The notes below the pieces were generated by a model. The model did no database searches. It was not told the DNA's origin and saw only the letters and a list, made by a program, of their open reading frames with translations. Positions 10,906 through 23,072 of a DNA stretch of 64,000 nucleotides are shown here, piece by piece. The position numbers were made by a program, and so were the translations under genes. Numbering within the stretch: position 1 is the stretch's first letter; the number at the start of each line of letters is the position of its first letter. Location of the stretch: assembly GCF_021130785.1 (NCBI RefSeq), contig NC_060211.1:120900501-120964500 (forward strand). Reading direction: 5' to 3'. This stretch comes from Homalodisca vitripennis (taxonomy: Eukaryota; Arthropoda; Insecta; Hemiptera; Cicadellidae).

Positions 10906-13900
10906 TCTGCAGTTTGCTTATAATAACAATATTTATCATTAAAAGTTTTAAATTATATTTTAAATTATTTCAAACAATAATACGAGTAATCACTGGCAAA
11001 AAGAATAATTTATACTTAGGCCTAATAAAATCATGCAGAAATGACATACATTAATATTTAGACTATTCATTACACGTTCGTTTTAAATATTTGCATACAA
11101 GAAGTAAAATAAAATGGCACTTTAAAATATAACCTGCACACTTCAAGTAACGTTATATGTCTTGATAAATTTAGGAACGTAATGGTCCTAAGAAGATTTT
11201 AATTAGAGTCTGTATTAAATTAAAAGTACGTTTAATATCAAGTAGCATCCAAATACATAAGAGAAAGTATCACAAAATGCAGTTCGTGCAATGTCAGGAT
11301 TCGAATAAAGCGTCCTCTCATAGTCCTAAGATTTCATCAATTATCTGAATTAATAAAATAAAACACACTATATTTTTTCATATACGTAGTTATCTGGGGT
11401 TTTTTTAGAAAAAAACTAATATATGGAGTACGAGTATGTCAGAATATATTAAAGCTACACTGTGAAAACCAATGAATTAATTCAGTGTCCAATAACATTT
11501 AGTGCAAATAAATTCCGATTGAGACCAGTGATGCATCAATTTCTGCACATACGAGTTTCATAATAACGATTTCCATACCGATGATGAAGTCCTCCTAAGT
11601 TACTAATAAATATTTTTCAAATTTAAACAAAGGTTAAATAGAGTATTTCATGTTGTGGTTTTGCTCAAAAAAAGACTCAGCTATAATATAAGGAATCTAA
11701 GGGATCTTAATATCCTGAATCGAGGCGATTTGTCAAAAACAGGCCATTAGAGGCACTAACACGGTGACTTGTGGTAATGTTGTTCGCAGCCTGTTTTAAA
11801 TGTCTTGTCATTATTGTCTCACCTTGTAAATACTGTTGTACATTCATTATTTAGTCATTGTATGGACCCTATCACATACAGCATCCAGTGCTTACGGTTC
11901 TGGGAGTTGATTATTTATTTATATCCAGATTAAAATTATTATTTAATCTATAATCCAGTTCAAAATATTATAATGTAAACACGTTCACTGATATTGAGCT
12001 ATACATTTTATCATTCTTTTCCATTGTATTATATCTATCAAGATACAGTTACATTTTGTAGTAACACAAGCAGATGCAGATTCACAAGCACTTAATTCAC
12101 ACATACTATACGTTTTATTGAACTGTTTTCTCTTATTAACTGGAAAAGTTTTCGATAAAATATTAATTTTTGGTACCCTTACTCTGGTTATTTTTATCAG
12201 CTAATCATAATGAACATGTCCTAATTAAGTCATACATAATATACTCTAACTCGAATTATAGAATGCTGCCGTATTACACAGTACATCGTATAAATTGAGT
12301 AAAAGTACACACGGTACAAAGTACACGACCACCAAACGAAAATCAAATTTAAAATGTAACTTTTTAACAAACTACAATTAACAATTAATGGGCTATTGTA
12401 TTGTATTTCATGTAAACTAGAGGTAAAATTTTATTGAAAAGGGGAAATTGAGTTTGCTCACACAATAATTGTGCAATAATATGTATAAGCAAGTTGAATT
12501 ATTGTGGTTGGCTGTTTAATTCATAAGATTTTATCATATCCCCTAACCACAGCAACACATATAATACATTTGTTGTTCAAATTACGTATGCATATTGTCT
12601 TAATTCAAAACATAGTGTAAGAGCTTTCAGTATATGTATGATATATTTTTATTAACTTAATAGGGAATAAAAAGTAGTAACATTTATTCTTCTCTAAATT
12701 GACTTACACCACGAATACTTTAAGATAGTAACATTTTTTGTATTACCTATAAATGAAAAACTATAGATATTATAAGAAATTAGAGAAGTTCTGCAGTGTT
12801 CTACCACTACAGGGAACTCCGACATGACTGAGCTATAAAGCTAACTTAGAAGGACAAGCATAGATACGTGCTTTATACGTTTGGAATGAGTCTTGCCTGC
12901 AGCAGTTATGAATTGGCGTAAACTTTTATCACTTTGGAAAAACTTTCCATTTGCGTGGTCTCAAATTATCAGTCCTTGAATGTATCAAGTTTTATATACT
13001 TAACTCCTCGTTAAAGCCAAATATTACTTATAAACGCCCTGATAACCTTATATGTTGCACATTAAATACAATATATTATCAGCTACATCAATGTGGTTTT
13101 CCCATGGAGAGTTGGGTTAGTTGCTGCTGCCCTCTCTTAAGTAGGTTTAAGTTTGGTGCTGAGACAGTATGAGTGAAAGCTCAACTCTAAAACAGTTTTC
13201 TACCCAACTACACTATAATTTTCTTTGTTAGAAATATTTGACCAAATATTGCTGAAATAAATGTAACTTAGCGTATATTGCAAGGCTCCAGGCCCCAAGG
13301 AGTTTATACATATCAACTAAAAGTCTAAGTGACCTGTGGGGTTAAACTAACGTCGATCAAGCAGAATTATGAAAATGACAAAATATGCATGATAAATCCA
13401 TAATCCTGGAGTTTTTCTATTCAAAACTAGTAATTTAGATCAAATCAAAGCCCATATTACAGTACTCATATGATAATTGTAGTTCTAAGATATTAAACTA
13501 ATTATAACAGAAAAAGAAAGAGATTATGTGAAATTTCCAGTTTCCTGTAATATTGGACAAGTTTAAATCACTTCATTTTCATGCACAGTGTGCGTGCATG
13601 GGCTATCCGGTACCGTAAAACTTCAACAATTTTATCTTACCTTCCGTTCCCAGCACAAAAAGGATTCCATCCTCACTTTAGGTTGGAAATGAATAAGAAA
13701 CCCGTTTGCCATTTATAAAAATGCATAAATCTGTCCCGAAGAACTCTTTCTGAGAAGAATTAAATACTTAAAACCCAATTCTAGCGCTCTAAAATGAAAA
13801 AATTCCGTACCAAAAATTTTGCATAACGAAAATACTATTATAATATCATTAGTATTCTGTGAAGATAAAGCCAAACTCAACTGTGAGTCGGGTTGATACA

Positions 13901-16114
13901 TTTGTCATCTTCATGGCGTACAACTAATGCAGAAACACCACTTCATTTAAGAAGCTGTCTTTAGGAAACATATAGTCATTGTGTAAGAGTATTCAAGAGA
14001 GCAAGCAAGATCATTCGCTCATTCTTTCAAGTCATTGGTGAATAGGAGCCTGACCTTACATTAGTTAAATCTTAGCTCTTGTATCCATTGACGATACTAT
14101 AAATATTTTATGCTAAGACGCTTATGTTCGATATGTATGCCCCTCATCAGGCGAGTGTAGGACACAGATTATAATGTCCACCTTTCGACAGTTCCAACAC
14201 TTTAGAAAGCTTAAGAGAAAGGCGTTTGGAGGATTAAGCAGTTTAGTTCATTAGTTTTCCATGTCATAAGCAAACACGTAACATTCAGGTGTTATAATAA
14301 TTACTTAATTATGTTTCTATATAGGAGAGAAAAGACAGATCATAATATGAATTTATAATATTTCCGGACAGTATAGAGAACTGTTTGGAAATAGTAACTC
14401 TAGTTTCGCATGAAACAATATTTACTACTAATAGATAGTACATAAAACATACTTGTATTTGCCTCTGGTTAAAGAAGTAATTCTAAGTATATTTTTTTAT
14501 TACATTGGAAAATGTTACATATCATATGTTGATAACTAAGTATGAATTTTTGTTTTCAGAACGTATTAAAACCTTATATTTTACTGATAATATTGATTGT
14601 TTTATTAATGGATAAATCATTGAAGTTTATGAAATTCATCATACCGAAGTACTCAATCACGATACAGCTTCATGAAAAATGTTTGGCCTCAATGGATTCC
14701 ACTGAATTCAATACCTCCCTCTCAATAACGATGAGTTGCTGTATTGTATGGTTTGAAAGCTGCTGGCTTTTAAAGCAGTGAGATGATCAACCTAAGTGCA
14801 TTACATAATTCACTTATTTTATATTTATTAAATTATCATTATTATTATCGTTAAAAGGTTGGAGACAGTTTTATTTAATAATACCGCAATAAAAACCGTT
14901 GTGTAATACACTCAAGTACTCTAAATAACGTTGTTTTGTTTAGTTCTAAAATTTATGATCTTAGTTACACTGATCAGTATTTATATATTATATATTATAC
15001 AACAGCGTAAAATATAATATTAAATCACTTTCAAATCATATTGGCTGAGAAAATTTCATTATATTATAAAATTTCACTTCGCAATATTTAAACCAATTAC
15101 TTACATAATCAACATATGGTATTTAAATTAAGCCTTTAAGTTTTGTAAGTACACAATTCCATAAATAGTGCCTTGTTTTGAAGCTGAATCGTAAACAATG
15201 ACCTTGAGCATAAATAAAAGAATTGTTTGTATCCACATGGGAGGCAAAGCATGACTAAAACTGGTAAGTGATAATCTTCAGTGACGCGTAACTGAATTAG
15301 ACATGCCGTGGTTGGATATACAAATAGGATTTATTTTTGTCTATGTAAAACTAAAGATTCTTGCGATTTATAAAATCTGCAGAGGATATTTCTTTGGCAT
15401 ATTGCCACATGATACTTTTACATTTTACTCTATTGAACTACATATCATAGCAATTGCACCAAATGGACGAAACACATGGGATTGGATGCCGCTGATGTCG
15501 TAGTAATGAATACTCGATTTGCACAGTTTACTTATATGTTTAACTGTAGCAAATAAAAATAAAAGAACCACTTCTAGATGTTAAAAATAAAGTTATGTAT
15601 TGCCAAGTTGTTGCTAAATAGAGTGATAATTACTAAATGACATCGTAGGGGTGGGCCTAATCCTTCCAATGTTCTATGGGAATTTTGCATACGATCTTAA
15701 TAATTATAAAACTTTAAAATTGACTTCCCTTCACGTTGATGTCGACTCATAAGCGCCATCGTCAGCATCTTGGCTCAACATTACAGCTGTAGTCGGAAAA
15801 ATTGAAGATTAGTAGATTAGAAGTTGTACTCAAAGTAAAAATAAAACTTGGGGACTTGATGTTAAAATCAGAGACTCGGTTTAACTCGCCTTAAACCAAA
15901 TTACGACGGCATTACCGATTTATACAACTTAAGATTCATGACAACGTGGTCTCGTCAGAAGGACATCACCACACTATTATCAATATCAATCTGCAAAATA
16001 AAACATCAACCAACGTTACTTTACTATTTACAACTTTACTTTATATCACATGCAAAATTAGATGTCTCGCATGAAAGGGTTAATTTATAATATTAAATTA
16101 TAAACTTTACTTAC
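10906..16114. other. long stretch without a supported gene
   Basis: AT-rich. A minus-strand donor-like site lies near 13650, beside a segment reading RMESFLCWERK, but the exon would be only about 35 bases and is not annotated. Other open frames (for example 14542-14781) lack splice or codon support. Confidence 0.5.
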
Positions 16115-16156
16115 GGACATGGCGCACGAGATGTTGCTCAGCAGCAAGATGGTCAG
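16115..16156 (-). CDS. candidate 42-base microexon
   Basis: On the minus strand a pyrimidine-rich acceptor (TTTTTTCTCTC...TTTGTAG) precedes 42 bases of much higher GC than the surroundings, ending at a perfect GTAAGT donor. In phase 0 it reads LTILLLSNISCAMS, like part of a membrane segment. A second frame (DHLAAEQHLVRHV) is also open, so the phase is not fixed. Both splice signals are strong, but an exon this short gives little protein evidence and no flanking exon could be linked. Confidence 0.4.
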
Positions 16157-17180
16157 CTACAAACTTCACGAGAGAAAAAACTAATTCGCGTGCCAATTAG
16201 GTTATTAATCCGCAAAGAATTTAGTTCCAAGAGAATTGGATGTAACTTATATTAACCAGTAACGAGTAACAGGGTGGTGAAAATATTAGATAATATCATT
16301 ATATAATGATTAAATAATATATGGTAGATTAGAGAGCGTACTACAACTCTAGATTAGAGATTAGAGAGCGTTAAAAGAAGATTTTGTTTTGAACTTTTGA
16401 CTTTAGCTTTCAATATTTTACCATTTCTTTACACTTCATAAATGATAAACATATGCGATAGGAACTATGACCGTGCTCAGTGTTTCTAATATATAAATAA
16501 AGCTACTTGCAACATTTCAATTATACAGGACAGTTTACTACCAAAATATCGTGCAGAAACTCTAGCAGAGAGATGGACAGACAGAAAGTAATCACATTTT
16601 TCCAGCTTTAAGAGTAAAAAATTGGAGTAGATTTTAATATAATTATGGTAATACTGTTAAAAATAAGATAATGTTCAAAACCCCGAACATTTCAATATAA
16701 TAACCCATTGGAACTATTATTTGTGATTTGAATACGCTTTTGTTTAGGCTAATGGTGTATTTTTCTTATAATTCCGTTTAACTAATTTTATTTTTAAAAA
16801 AGGCCAAAACATGAACTTGATTTAATTGACTTTCATTACTTATAGGTTATAATTAATTACTACTTCATCGTAAGAATGATATTCTAGCTATTCTCGTTCG
16901 GTTTTATTCTGTTCTAAGTGTTTCTCATTAAAGTTAATAATTTCTAAACTATAAGTAAATTTAAAACCTATTTATATTGAGAGAATTTAAATTAACAGCA
17001 ATGAGATTGAACCAATATCGTGCAATCACATGATCCTAGTTTGAAGGAACTATCTAAACATCATTAGTTAGAAACATTTCTCCGCCTTTTGGTATTTCGT
17101 CGACTGTTCCTTATTTATAAAACAACAGTTACAGTTGTTTTATTCTTTGAGGAATTTTTGCATATAATTATTTACCATAA
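16157..17180. other. no gene seen
   Basis: AT-rich. GATTAGAGAGCGT is repeated at about 16327 and 16358. Confidence 0.55.
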
Positions 17181-17312
17181 AGAGGCTGAAGAGGCTGCCA
17201 AATACCGGCTGCAGGTCGCTGTTGTGTTATCTCTAATGGCTTGTATAAAATTGCTGATGTATCGCCGCAGTCAAGACTTCATTATGCTGAGTGCTGTGGC
17301 CCATTATTTCTG
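17181..17312 (+). repeat. dispersed repeat, copy 1 of pair with 34216-34352
   Basis: Shares with the second copy TACCGGCTGC.GGTCGCT, TTATCTCTAATGG.CTGTATAA and TGCTGATG.ATCGC in the same order and orientation. One frame is open through the core in both copies (KYRL.VA..LSLM.CI.LLM), which may be a remnant of a coding element or chance. The flanks do not align well. Confidence 0.65.
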
Positions 17313-17513
17313 TACATAATACATAAACCTGAACTTCCTCGTAATTATGTCCTTTGTCCCATTACCTCAAATTTTATAAACTATAAATACGATTTGCAAA
17401 TAAGTATTTACTGTTAGTCTATAAATTTACACCACACACGACTAATATCATGATACTATTTCTCAATTCTACATTAGCTGGAAATAATAAGATCCGGGAT
17501 TTCCTCAACAAAA

Positions 17514-17866
17514 TACAGGGGTGATTCAAAAACTAAACGGCAATCTCTCGAGAGCTTATTCTATAGCTATATAAAACAAGTAAATAGTTCATAGTAACCA
17601 TATGCCCGGAAAATCGCTTCGTTAGCGAGTTACGCTAGGAAAGAGTTTTCGCCAGGGATTTTCGAGAAGTACCCTTGGTGAAGTCACGGCCCGTATATAA
17701 AAAATAGGTAAAGGCAGTTACAAAGATACAAATACGATTGTTGTTTTATGTTTTTATATCTGGAAATGATAAAAAAAAAAAAAAAGAAAAAAAAAAAAAA
17801 AAGAAAAAAAAACAACAACAAAAAAAAGAAAAAAAAAAAAAAAAAAAAAACAAAAAAAAAAAAAAA

Positions 17867-17917
<51 letters not shown>

Positions 17918-18115
17918 AACAAAAAAAAAGAAAAAAAAAAAATAAAAAAAAAAAAAAAAATAAAAAAAAAAAAAAAAATACAAAAAAAAAAAAAAAAAGC
18001 AACAAAAAAAATAATAAACAAAAAAAAAAAAGAAAAAAAAAAAAAAAATCAAAAAAAATAGAAAAAAGAAAAAAAAAAAAAAAAAAAAGTAAAAAAGAGC
18101 TAAAAAAAAAGAAAA

Positions 18116-18152
<37 letters not shown>

Positions 18153-18550
18153 AAAAACAAAAAAAAAAAATAAAAAAAAAAAAAAAAAATACAAATTTAT
18201 TAAAAATTCGTCCCTAGAGCTTTTGTAAATTGCAATACTTTCAGAGGATAGTCTTACGTAAAAACATCAAGAATTGGTGCTCAGAAAGAAATAACACATT
18301 TTTGGTGTGTAACGTAAAGATTACTGTCTCCATAAATGTTAAAATGAATAGGTCATTTTTTTCCTTAAACAGATTTTTAGGAACATGTAATTCTGAAAAG
18401 GGTCATGTGAATTACTTAGGAAAAATTAATAATTGCGTTATTGAAATTTAGCTTTATTAAAAATAAAACAGACGCACAAAAATTTGCATAGTTCTTATCT
18501 GCATTAAATATTAACTAATGTTTAGGTTGTGAGTAACTGTTAATCATTTG
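17514..18550. repeat. element A left TIR, interrupted by A tract
   Basis: Pairs with 20025-20629. It carries the subterminal motif CGCTTCGTTAGCGAGTTA at about 17606. The arm is continuous from ATATCTGGAAATGA (before the A tract) to AAATTTATTAAAAATTCG (after it). The same join in the right arm contains only a short run of A. Confidence 0.85.
17771..18189 (+). repeat. 419-base A-rich low-complexity tract inside TIR
   Basis: Almost pure A with scattered single G, C or T, producing meaningless poly-Lys and poly-Phe frames. The partner TIR shows that the ancestral site had only about five A. This is therefore a later expansion, an inserted poly(A), or an assembly or consensus artefact. Confidence 0.95.
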
Positions 18551-18792
18551 ATTCAACACTTTTTATCGTCATATTTTCAGATGCAAAGGTGGCAATTTCA
18601 GGCTGATCAACAATAAGTGTTCATGAAGTAATATTTGAATAACCTTTATGGAGGGTTTTTGTATTGTGGCGTGTGAAGATTGTATTTGTGAGATCCTGTG
18701 ATTATTTGGATAATATTTCTATTACAAGTGTCATAAAATATTTTATTACAATATTTATATTAAAAGTGTATATGGTAATTATCTTATAAATA

Positions 18793-19951
18793 ATGGCAGA
18801 TAATGTAAATTGTTTGTATTTTCGTTTGAAGGAGTATACGGACATGATTATGTTTACGCAAAGTTAACAAGAATGGTTTAGCTGCAGTTACTTCAGGAAT
18901 ACTCGTGACTACTTTTCCATACATCGGAAGAACACTGATCGCAAAACATTTGAAGCTGTGGTATCGAGACGACCTTAGAGAAGATGGTTAGCCTTGTAAA
19001 CGAAGCGAATCATGATAATGGTCGTACAACGGTAGCGCAAGGAACTATAATAATGAACAAGCAATAAATAAATGCTGTAGAATTATCACCAACAACAAGC
19101 ACCAGACGGATTATCACGTCAGTTAAATATTTGCCAGATCAAGGTATGGCGGACACTTCATGAAGCACCAGTTGTACCCATTACCATATAACTCGTGTGT
19201 CTCTAGTATTATTACCGCAAGATCTTAAATAAACGGGAAGATGTTCTGCCGGCTGGGTAGAAGAAAAAATTGTTTACGACACAGTATTTTTCTTCGGCGT
19301 TAGTATCGTTACTGATGAATCTGTTTTACTCTAGAAATGGAATTGTAAATTTTCGTACTACCCATTACTTGGGCGTCGTCAACCCACTATGAAATCTGCG
19401 GACGAGGCGATTTTCAAAAAATTTTCAGGCATATGTATGGCGTTGGTGTTCTGGGTGATAATTTGACTTGTCCAATTTTTCCATCCCTAATCGACTTAAT
19501 GGAGTAGGTACTTAAATTATTTTTAAGACAAACCTGCCATACCCTCTGAAGATATTCCTGTTCAAAAACAGAATAAATGCATGGTTTATGCACGCGGAGC
19601 CACCTCCATATTTGGCTAATGACTGTGAAAAAACTATTAAATGATACATACGTGTAGACAAATGGAATAGTTCGAAATGGACCACAGTTAAAATGGCCAC
19701 CCACGTTCTTCCTGACCTCACGCCAGCGCAGACTTTTTCTTATGGGGTTGGGATGATAGTCAAATTGTTTATTCGAAAAACGGTTTAACACACTAGAGGA
19801 GTTACGTAATCGCATTACAGAGGCGGGCAGAAAACTATCAAGAATGCTCCTAAACGCGTTATGAAACGCGCGCCTAGGAAAAGAGTGGATTCGTCCGTTG
19901 CGAAAACGTGCATTGCTAACTACGAGAGGACACTTTGAGCAACTATTATGA
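18793..19951 (+). pseudogene. decayed DDE transposase of element A
   Basis: From ATG at 18793 (reading MADNVNCLYFRLKEYTDMI) to HFEQLL plus stop at 19951, fragments in shifting frames follow element B's transposase in order. They are the N-terminal EYxDM box, a VW..GL/GDNL block near 19430, a PP-rich second catalytic region near 19600, and an ADFFLWGW third catalytic region near 19725 that is read after a frame change. Stops and indels are frequent, so no functional product is possible. The C-terminal residues resemble the FEHLL end of element B, which supports close kinship within the same mariner group. Confidence 0.85.
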
Positions 19952-20024
19952 CATGATCTGATTTACAGTTTTTCAAAGGTAAATACATTTTTATGTTTAA
20001 TGTTCAGTAGTAGAGATAAATGGA

Positions 20025-20629
20025 TCAGCTGTTACTCACAAACCTAAACATTAGTTAATATTTTATGCAGATAAGAATTTGATTTTTGTGCGTATGTTTT
20101 ATTTTTAAATAAAGCTAAATTTCAATACCTATTATTTAATTTTTTTCCTAATTAATTCACATGAATCTTTTCAGAATTAAATGTTCTACAAATCTGTTAA
20201 GAAAAAAAAAAATAAATACCTTGATTTGAACATGATTATGGAAGTATATTACGTTTAAACACAAAAAAGTGTGTCATTTTCTTTGCACCAATTCTTGTTG
20301 TTTTACGTAAGATATCTCTGGAAAGTATTGCATTTACAGATCTGGGGACGAATTTTAATAAATTTTTCAGATATAAAAACATTAAAAAACAATCGTATTG
20401 GTATGGCTTCCATTGAGAGATATAGAGTTAAATAATGGTAGCCTTTACTTTTTAATTACGGCTCTGACTTCACAAGGGTTCTGTAAATCCGGCCGAAATC
20501 TTCGCTAGGCGTAAACTCCGCTAACGAGCGGTTTCCGGGCATATGGTTATATGAAAATTGGTTAATTGTCCTTTTAGCGTATAGAATTAAGCTCCAGAGA
20601 GTTGCCGTTTAGTTTTGAATCACCCTGTA
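20025..20629. repeat. element A right TIR
   Basis: Reverse complement of the left arm at roughly 80-85% by eye. Contains ATTTTAATAAATTTTTCAGA, where the left arm has the A-rich tract. Confidence 0.85.
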
Positions 20630-22991
20630 TAATAGTGAGAGATAGGAGTACGCCTAGGGTATGTGTAGGAGTACATGCAAAGTAATAGGTTTCGCTAATA
20701 AAAATAAATTTTCCACATTCCATTAAAGAACATAGACCATCAATAAAAACGATCTTTCATGTGTAAAAACTTTGTTTTGTTTTTAATACAGATAAGAGTA
20801 AGATTAGCGATGATGGGTATCTGTCGATGGTATTTAGCTCAGAGTTATCAATTTATATTCAATAGTATAGTTATGACAAATTTAGGCATAAACTTATTAT
20901 TTTCCTAAGCATTGGTGAAATTTTTACATGTCTGAGTCTACTCGCAGGATATATCGAGAAAAAGCTAAGCAAAAATGCTTAAAATATTTAATTAAACTTA
21001 CTTTCACTATAACAAAGATTTATTTCTATGGTGGTACATGTGGCTCATTATATGCTTAGCGAAACCAGTTACGCCACACATGCACTGGTGTAGGCTATTC
21101 CTACTTGTAGCAATTCACCACACAATCAAATACAGGAGACCTTAGTGCGTTAAGAGAAATGCATTAACAAAACTTAAGTAAATAAGTTATATTGTAATTT
21201 TACTGTTACTTATATCTACATATAAGAAGTACATCATACCACTTGTTGTGTAACAGGTTTGCTGTATTTGTATGCAAAGTTTAATATCTATAACTTATTT
21301 TTTTCTTGAGATATCCTGTAAAAAACATATTCATAGATATATTTTTAATTAATTATCAAAACAAAACACTTTCCGATCACTTCATTTTATATCTCATATT
21401 AGTGAACTGCCCACAAGAAAGGGAGTCACTTTACTATACAATTCATAGAGCGACAATTTTAAAAGGTCGTTAACTGTTCAGGCTTTTTGAATTAGGAAGC
21501 TCTCCCTGATAATATTAATATTAATGAGTATTTTTTGCGTCAGGTGTGAGGTCAGAAAGTGTCCTGCAGCAGTTAAATGTGTTATTTTTATTTTCTCTTT
21601 CAAATTGTTAGCTATTTTCGTTTTCTGTCATGAAAGTCCATGAGTTATTTTATGTGGAATATGAATTTTATTATAGCGTATAGGTATGTTAAAAGTTTAC
21701 ATGTATCTGTATCCAATTAATCTTAATTTACTGTATATGATATGAGGTTGAAAGGCAGATATTGCTTGACATTCGTAAGTCCGTAATCAAAAGGAATTTT
21801 TCATTTTATATTAATTTACAAACACAAAGAATGACACACCCTCTCAGCCATAGAACAGCCATAGTGACAGAACACGTCAAGTCTATAGGTCAATAATTTT
21901 TTAGATATGACGCCAAACGTTAGTCTTTGCAAACTCTCAGACAAATACTACTGGGGATTATGTAGCTCAACTCAATAATTCCTATACAGAAATAAAGCTT
22001 TATGCTAAGAAAGGTCACATAACTGTATTAGAGTTCAAAAATTTAAGCGAATCTGATTTACAAGCATATCACATTTTCACTCCAGTAGTTTTATGACGGT
22101 TCAATGACTGCGCCATAAGGTGTATGCAACATTCGCTGTGTTAACCCAATATGATAAGTATATAAATATAACTTCATGCAAAATTCAAGTGTCTGTTCAT
22201 GTTTGAAAACATCTTACTACCAAGATCCCATGGACAGACATAGACCATGATCATACTTAATATTTCCTACGTAAAAATGAAACTTAAATCAAAATATCAA
22301 GTCAAACCCATTTAGTACTAACGATATCATACGGAAGACAGGTAGATATATTGAGATGAAGGGTTTCGCATGATCTCTGAGTGTTAATTATAAACATTTT
22401 ACGTCGTAGTGTCATCTCACTTATTGTTAGTTATAAAGAAACTTCGTGGATAATTCTGTCAACACCAACATAAATTCTTAAAACCCCATTCGGACAGACA
22501 GACACTCATACAGAAGTAAAATATTTCAGCTCCCTGAGTAATAGTTTGGATCTTATTTTGGCCAACGCGTAAGGTAGTCTATAATATTAGTTTTAAAGGA
22601 TAAAGTATAAAATAAAACATAGTCACATACTGATACATCGATTTAGGTACTACCAGTTAGTGTATAATTGATTAAGGAGACCTATTTCTAAAATAAGATG
22701 ATTATGATTCCGTGAATTTAAATAATAATATAAGCATTTGTGATCAATATTTATACAAAGAACTTTGATTATTTTGCATGAGAACGAGACTAAATAATGT
22801 GTAGTAATAACCAACAATGTTACTATTTTAAAACACCGTAGAATAAAAAGATATAATAGACGATAAATAAGGTAGGGTAGAAAAGTGGGTGGATTTTATA
22901 GAAAAGCAGTGATTTATAAAAGGATAACAAAAATACTTTTAAAACCACTCGATCATGGAGCAGTTTCGTTAAAAATTGATGCTCCCTATAG
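20630..22991. other. no gene seen; probable intron
   Basis: AT-rich, with no repeat family recognised. It ends at the acceptor GATGCTCCCTATAG. Confidence 0.5.
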
Positions 22992-23072
22992 ACAACAAGG
23001 CTCAATACCGACGTCTCAATAACGAGGAGCTACTGAAGTATTCTGCGGATCGAAGCGTCCGGCTTTTTAAAG
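22992..23072 (+). CDS. candidate internal coding exon, unknown gene
   Basis: 81 bases between the acceptor GCTCCCTATAG and the donor AAAG|GTAAAT. Two frames contain stops; the third is fully open, enters and leaves in phase 1, and reads NKAQYRRLNNEELLKYSADR then SVRLFK. It is markedly richer in GC than the DNA on either side. The entry phase agrees with the exit of 9779-9895, so both could belong to one plus-strand gene with element A in the intron. The peptide is basic and hydrophilic, without a motif I can name. Confidence 0.42.

Larger units (their letters stand above)
17514..20629 (+). mobile_element. element A: decayed mariner-like element with long TIRs
   Basis: The ends are TA-CAGGGGTGATTCAAAAAC at 17514 and its near reverse complement ending CCCTGTA at 20629, flanked by TA as expected for Tc1/mariner insertion. 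Similarity between the ends extends inward for about 600 bp, not counting an A-rich tract that interrupts the left arm. The interior carries a broken plus-strand transposase. The arms are visibly diverged, so this is an old copy. It sits between the candidate exons 9779 and 22992. Confidence 0.9.

Noticed and set aside
17684..18194. Long poly-Lys, poly-Phe and similar open frames on both strands
   Set aside because: Translation of the A-rich low-complexity tract, not genes.
19414..19815. 133-codon and 69-codon minus-strand frames inside element A
   Set aside because: Antisense to the decayed transposase; the sense strand shows the real homology.
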